From positions 1 to 10,006 of the forward strand of contig CAMLKQ010000063.1 in assembly GCA_946480585.1 (NCBI GenBank): a stretch of 10,006 nt of DNA, in the 5' to 3' direction. The translations under genes were made by a program, and so were the position numbers. This document shows positions 6,863-10,006 of the stretch, in pieces; position 1 is the stretch's first letter; the number at the start of each line of letters is the position of its first letter. Source of the stretch: an uncultured Kangiella sp. Lineage in GTDB: Bacteria; Pseudomonadota; Gammaproteobacteria; Enterobacterales; DSM-103792. The notes beneath the pieces are model-generated. The model saw only the letters and a program-made list of their open reading frames with translations. It ran no database searches and was not told the DNA's origin.

Positions 6863-6892
6863 TTGCCATCACCAAGAAAATTTTCTTACAGT
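6863..6892 (+). promoter_or_regulatory. Sigma70-like promoter for the cyanophycinase gene
   Basis: TTGCCA (6863-6868) is a 5/6 match to the -35 consensus; after 18 nt, TACAGT (6887-6892) matches the -10 at 4/6. Transcription would start near 6899, leaving about 28 nt to the ATG at 6927. The spacer is almost filled by the 14-bp palindrome at 6874-6887. Confidence 0.4.
6874..6887. promoter_or_regulatory. 14-bp perfect palindrome AAGAAAATTTTCTT, candidate operator
   Basis: A perfect dyad with an AT core in GC-rich surroundings, lying between the -35 and -10 of the candidate cyanophycinase promoter and about 20 bp upstream of the -35 of the divergent promoter. The position suits a repressor of the hydrolase that could also influence the divergent unit. 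The regulator is not in the window. Confidence 0.4.
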
Positions 6893-6926
6893 GCCGCACC
6901 ATGGGCTCAGGCAGCTTTGCATATCT

Positions 6927-8612
6927 ATGCGCAAATCCCTTTTGTTGGCGGCGGTAGCGGCAGTTGTATGTACAGCAACAGCGGCAGAAAAACCGCAAGT
7001 TCTGGTGTTGGCGGGCGGTCATTTGCCGGTATGCAGCAGCATGAATCTCGATGCATGCGAGCCCGCACAGCGCGATGAACTGACCAAGCAATGGCGCCAG
7101 GACGAAGCGCTGTTTGAGTCGACTTACCGGCCCAGTCGGTTCGGCAAACTCAGTCGCGATGAGTTGCAAGGCTTCACGGTCGAGCAGTTGCCGCGGCTGC
7201 AATCCCTGCTTGCGGACATGCCGGAACGGGCGCACCGGCGACAGGAAATTGAACAAGCGTTACAGAACGCCGGCGTCTCGTTGACCGAAGACGAGCAACT
7301 GTTGTTGTTCGATCGGCTGGCGGCACCGTCGCTGCGCGCAGACGGTGTCAGCGTGCGCAAGGAAGCACTCGCGGTGCGCGCGAGTGCGCCGGCGGTGCTG
7401 GCCGTGTTCGAACGTTTTCTGCAGGAAGCCAGAGCCGATCGCAACAGTGCACCGCGCATCGGCATCGTGACGTCGGCGGCGCGCGATGCCCAGGATGCGG
7501 CGGCGTTTTATCTGCCACTGTTCCGGCAACTGGGCGCGGAGCCAATCTGGCTGCCGCTCGACCCGGCCAGTCGCGCGCTGCGTGATGACGGCCGGAGTTT
7601 TGATTCACCGGTGCAGGCCTGTGCCGCCTTGTTGCAGGAGCGGCAACGGCAAAGTGGTTTGCCGCTGCGCCATCAGATCGACGCCGGTTTGCAGCAGCAA
7701 TACTGCACGCGCACGGATCTCGCCAGCGTTATCGCGACGCTCGATGGCGTGTTCTTCAACGGCGGCGATCAAAGCCTGCACCTGAAAAGTCTGTTGCGCG
7801 CTGATGGCAGCGATTCACCGGAACTGGCCGCAATCCGTGCCCGCCATGTCCGCGGCGAGTTGGTGATCATGGGCACCAGCGCCGGCACTGCGGTGCAAAC
7901 CGGCAATGCGGCTGCGAGCTTGCCGATGATCAGCAATGGCAACACCCGTTCGGCATTCGGCAAGCGCGCGTTGGCGCAAACGCCGCGCTTGCCGTTCTGC
8001 GAGCAGCGCCAGGATTGTCCGCCGGTTTGGGATCCGGATCAGCTGACTTATCGTCCGCAAGGCGGCTTGCGCCTGTTCGGTCACGGCATCCTCGACACCC
8101 ATTTTTCCGAACGTGCCCGGCAAGGCCGCTTGCTGATGTTGCTGGCCGATACCGGACAGCCGCGTGGTTTCGGTGTCGACGAAATGACCGCGCTGGTGGT
8201 GCGTCAGCGCGGCGCGCGCAGTGAATTCAGCGTGGTGGGTCACGCCGGTGTCTGGATTGCCGAACAGGTGCAGCAGCGCGCCGGTAACATCACCGGACAA
8301 CTGCATTATTTGCGCGCCGATGATCGGGCGGTACTGCGCGGCGACACGCTGCAAATCACGCCCGGCCGCTGCGCACCGCGCCAGCAATTCAAACTGGCGG
8401 CGCTGACGATTGATCGCCTGTTGACCGAGAACGGTGTCAACGAAGCCGCATTGCAGCTGCAGCAAACCGATGCCCGCACGCTCGATGTCAGCGCAGACGG
8501 CCAAACTTGGCAGTTCCGCCGCGGCAAGCAGTTTGCGCTGTGCCCGAAAGCCGATGGCAACTGGAGTTACCGCGACCTGCAATTGCAGTTGCAGGTCAGC
8601 GGACGCGAATAA
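6927..8612 (+). CDS. cphE: Secreted cyanophycinase (peptidase family S51)
   Basis: Exo-type serine peptidase that cleaves cyanophycin (poly-Asp with Arg side chains) to beta-Asp-Arg. The ATG at 6927 is chosen because it opens a clear Sec signal peptide (MRKSLLLAAVAAVVCTATAA, then EKPQ); in-frame upstream starts (6795, 6855) would bury it. The ribosome site is weak. The product has 561 residues, much longer than the ~270 of cytoplasmic CphB, as expected for extracellular CphE-type enzymes. Catalytic set: VFFNGGDQ (275-282), nucleophile Ser318 in GTSAGT, DTHFSERARQGRL (390-402) with His392 and Arg396/398/401, and Glu419 in GFGVDE. Relative to Synechocystis CphB the His-Glu spacing is identical (27), and Q173 is replaced by Thr391. 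Extra parts are a helical region (about 45-165), an insert between Ser318 and His392 with Cys351 and Cys358, and a ~140-residue C-terminal domain. It diverges from the receptor/permease/iadA set. Confidence 0.93.
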   Translation: MRKSLLLAAVAAVVCTATAAEKPQVLVLAGGHLPVCSSMNLDACEPAQRDELTKQWRQDEALFESTYRPSRFGKLSRDELQGFTVEQLPRLQSLLADMPERAHRRQEIEQALQNAGVSLTEDEQLLLFDRLAAPSLRADGVSVRKEALAVRASAPAVLAVFERFLQEARADRNSAPRIGIVTSAARDAQDAAAFYLPLFRQLGAEPIWLPLDPASRALRDDGRSFDSPVQACAALLQERQRQSGLPLRHQIDAGLQQQYCTRTDLASVIATLDGVFFNGGDQSLHLKSLLRADGSDSPELAAIRARHVRGELVIMGTSAGTAVQTGNAAASLPMISNGNTRSAFGKRALAQTPRLPFCEQRQDCPPVWDPDQLTYRPQGGLRLFGHGILDTHFSERARQGRLLMLLADTGQPRGFGVDEMTALVVRQRGARSEFSVVGHAGVWIAEQVQQRAGNITGQLHYLRADDRAVLRGDTLQITPGRCAPRQQFKLAALTIDRLLTENGVNEAALQLQQTDARTLDVSADGQTWQFRRGKQFALCPKADGNWSYRDLQLQLQVSGRE

Positions 8613-8723
8613 GCGCCACGACGGCGACCGCAACCACCGTTACGCCAGCCAAGACCGTCAGGGCCCGCTGTCGCTGCCAGCCGGTCCGACCGCATGACCG
8701 CGCGCTCGTGCTAACGTAGCGCC

Positions 8724-8752
8724 CGGTCATATAGCTGTCACAAAGCGGTCAT
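8724..8752 (+). promoter_or_regulatory. Three-repeat Pho box (PhoB-binding site)
   Basis: Three direct 7-mers at exact 11-bp spacing: CGGTCAT (8724-8730), CTGTCAC (8735-8741), CGGTCAT (8746-8752), separated by AT-leaning 4-mers ATAG and AAAG. This matches the known PhoB pattern CTGTCAT-N4-CTGTCAT. It faces the membrane transferase gene at 8763 and implies activation under phosphate limitation. The last repeat ends only 10 bp before that ATG, unusually close for an activator site. Confidence 0.65.
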
Positions 8753-8762
8753 CTCCGACACC

Positions 8763-10006
8763 ATGCTCTGGCTCTGGTCAAAATTCCTGTTTCTGGCCCT
8801 GTTTCTGTTCATTGCCCACGCGCCGCTGACGGCCGTGTTGCAGCAACAGGAGCGGCTCAGCGGCGGACCGTTCTGGTTTGCCTTTATCTGGTTCACCGGC
8901 CTTGCCGCGACCTTCGCGGTGGCGTTTTCGCGTCAGCTCGCGGTGCGGGTATTCTGGGCCGTGCTGCTGAGCTATGCCGCCGGCAATGCGCTGTCCTATC
9001 TCTACATCACCGGCGCACCGCTCAATGCCATCGAAGTCGAGCGCTTGTTTCAGGACATCGCGTTTCTCGACGAAACCATCGAGTTCTATGGCCCGCTGAT
9101 CGGCAAAGCGATACTGGTCATGTTGCCGCTGACGGTTGCGATTCTGCTGCCGGCGCCGGTGTTGCCGCTGCGCTGGTCGCGCTGGGCGCGGCGCGGTGTC
9201 TGGTTGCCGCTGGTTCCCATCTGCGCGATTGCCGGTGTGGTCTATTTCGATGGCGGTGGCGACAGCGACGGTTTTCCGCAGCATCTGAATCCGGTCGCGT
9301 TCGTCGCCGTGCTGCTTGGCGATGAATGGCTCAAACCTGATCCGGGTCCGCGCCAGACGGTTGCCATCACACCGCAGCGCAGCGAGCTCGACAAGATCGT
9401 CGTCATCATGGACGAAAGCGTGCGTGGCGACTGGCTCGACATCAACACCGCCAACGGCATTCCAACCGGCCTTGTTGCGCACAGCCATCGTGCGGCCAAT
9501 TTCGGTTTGACCGCCTCCCATGCCAACTGCAGCGCGGCATCGAACCTGAGCTTTCGTTACGCCACCCGTCGCGACAGTTTTCAGCTCGACGCCAAAATTC
9601 GGCCGTCGCTGTGGTCCTACGCCAAAGCAGCGGGTTACCGCGCTGTTTATCTCGACGGCCAGCGCACCAACCGCGAATTGCAAAACTTCATGACCGCGCA
9701 GGAACTGGCCGAACTCGACGGCCTGATCCAGCACGACGACGACACCGTCGCCCGCGACAAGGACATGGTGCTGGCCGAGCGCCTGCGCGAACTGCTGGCA
9801 CGGCCCGAACGGCTGTTCATCTACGTCAACAAAAACGGCGTGCATTTCCCGTATGAAGGCAAATATCCACCTGAAGCCACGCTGTATCGGCCGCACATGG
9901 AAACCGGCACGATTCAAGGTTTGAACGAAGGCAATCAGTACGGCGACGGTTTTGGTAACGAGCCATTCCGCAACAGCTACAAAAACGCCGTTGCCTGGAA
10001 TACCGG
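8763..10006 (+). CDS. Membrane-anchored phosphoethanolamine-transferase/sulfatase-family protein (partial, C-terminus outside window)
   Basis: Open from ATG 8763 to the window edge (414 codons). Likely inner-membrane helices: about 3-20, 36-54, 61-81, 113-133 and 145-162, the five-helix layout of EptA-like lipid A phosphoethanolamine transferases. The periplasmic alkaline-phosphatase-fold domain begins near 208: KIVVIMDESVRGD (211-223) holds the metal-binding Glu218, and VNKNGVHFPYEGKYP (355-369) is the family's conserved His/Pro segment. At the nucleophile segment it reads NCSAASNLS (255-263): the canonical Thr is replaced, with Ser260 the likeliest equivalent and Ser257 the alternative. It probably transfers a phospho-alcohol group to an envelope glycan or lipid; donor and acceptor are unknown. 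There is no clear Shine-Dalgarno, and no ATG or other common start codon lies upstream before an in-frame stop at 8712-8714. A Pho box directly upstream suggests phosphate-starvation control. Confidence 0.85.
   Translation, partial: MLWLWSKFLFLALFLFIAHAPLTAVLQQQERLSGGPFWFAFIWFTGLAATFAVAFSRQLAVRVFWAVLLSYAAGNALSYLYITGAPLNAIEVERLFQDIAFLDETIEFYGPLIGKAILVMLPLTVAILLPAPVLPLRWSRWARRGVWLPLVPICAIAGVVYFDGGGDSDGFPQHLNPVAFVAVLLGDEWLKPDPGPRQTVAITPQRSELDKIVVIMDESVRGDWLDINTANGIPTGLVAHSHRAANFGLTASHANCSAASNLSFRYATRRDSFQLDAKIRPSLWSYAKAAGYRAVYLDGQRTNRELQNFMTAQELAELDGLIQHDDDTVARDKDMVLAERLRELLARPERLFIYVNKNGVHFPYEGKYPPEATLYRPHMETGTIQGLNEGNQYGDGFGNEPFRNSYKNAVAWNT

Noticed and set aside
6795..6926. Upstream start for the cyanophycinase (44 extra residues)
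   Set aside because: It would bury a perfect signal peptide at residue 45 and place coding sequence over the divergent promoters.
8613..8723. Search for a terminator after the cyanophycinase gene
   Set aside because: Only 4-5 bp inverted repeats without a T tract were found; not enough to call one.
8778..9917. Long open frame (379 codons) on the minus strand opposite the transferase gene
   Set aside because: Its product is low-complexity (His/Gln/Arg/Gly) with no domain, whereas the plus strand encodes a clear five-helix sulfatase-fold protein. It is a shadow caused by GC-rich codon bias.

Overview
The window comes from a GC-rich (by eye roughly 60%) Gram-negative bacterium. A TonB-dependent outer-membrane receptor, a secreted hydrolase, an EptA-type membrane transferase and a PhoB-like box together suggest a heterotrophic gammaproteobacterium. 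I cannot name the genus. No tRNA, rRNA, CRISPR array, transposase or integrase was seen.

The core (816-8612) reads as a cyanophycin-scavenging locus. Cyanophycin is the Asp/Arg storage polymer of cyanobacteria and some other bacteria. On the + strand is an exported cyanophycinase (6927-8612), which should cut external polymer to beta-Asp-Arg dipeptides. Divergent from it, on the - strand, are a TonB-dependent receptor (6403-3797), a YfcC-family inner-membrane permease (3573-2089) and an isoaspartyl dipeptidase, IadA (1982-816). They give a plausible chain: depolymerise outside, cross the outer membrane, cross the inner membrane, then split the isopeptide to Asp and Arg. The enzyme assignments rest on motifs; the transport substrates are inferred from context.

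The divergent control region (6404-6926) holds more than promoters. It contains an unlisted 24-residue, aromatic-rich micro-ORF (6773-6699, - strand) with a very strong Shine-Dalgarno, its own sigma70-like promoter and a 9-bp GC hairpin just after its stop. A 14-bp perfect palindrome fills the spacer of the candidate cyanophycinase promoter. The 223-bp gap between the receptor and the permease has three successive inverted repeats, the last followed by a T7 tract (on the - strand), so it looks like an intrinsic terminator or attenuator.

Flanks: at the left edge (706-1, - strand, running off the window) is an exported protein of unknown function with ~54-residue internal repeats. At the right edge (8763 onward, + strand, running off the window) is a five-helix membrane protein with a sulfatase/phosphoethanolamine-transferase domain. 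It is preceded by a three-repeat Pho box and so probably belongs to a phosphate-starvation response unrelated to the cyanophycin genes.

The main oddities are the 24-residue peptide unit, an IadA in which the first His of the metal-binding HxH motif is Leu, the terminator-like leader before the permease, and a Pho box that ends only 10 bp before the transferase ATG.
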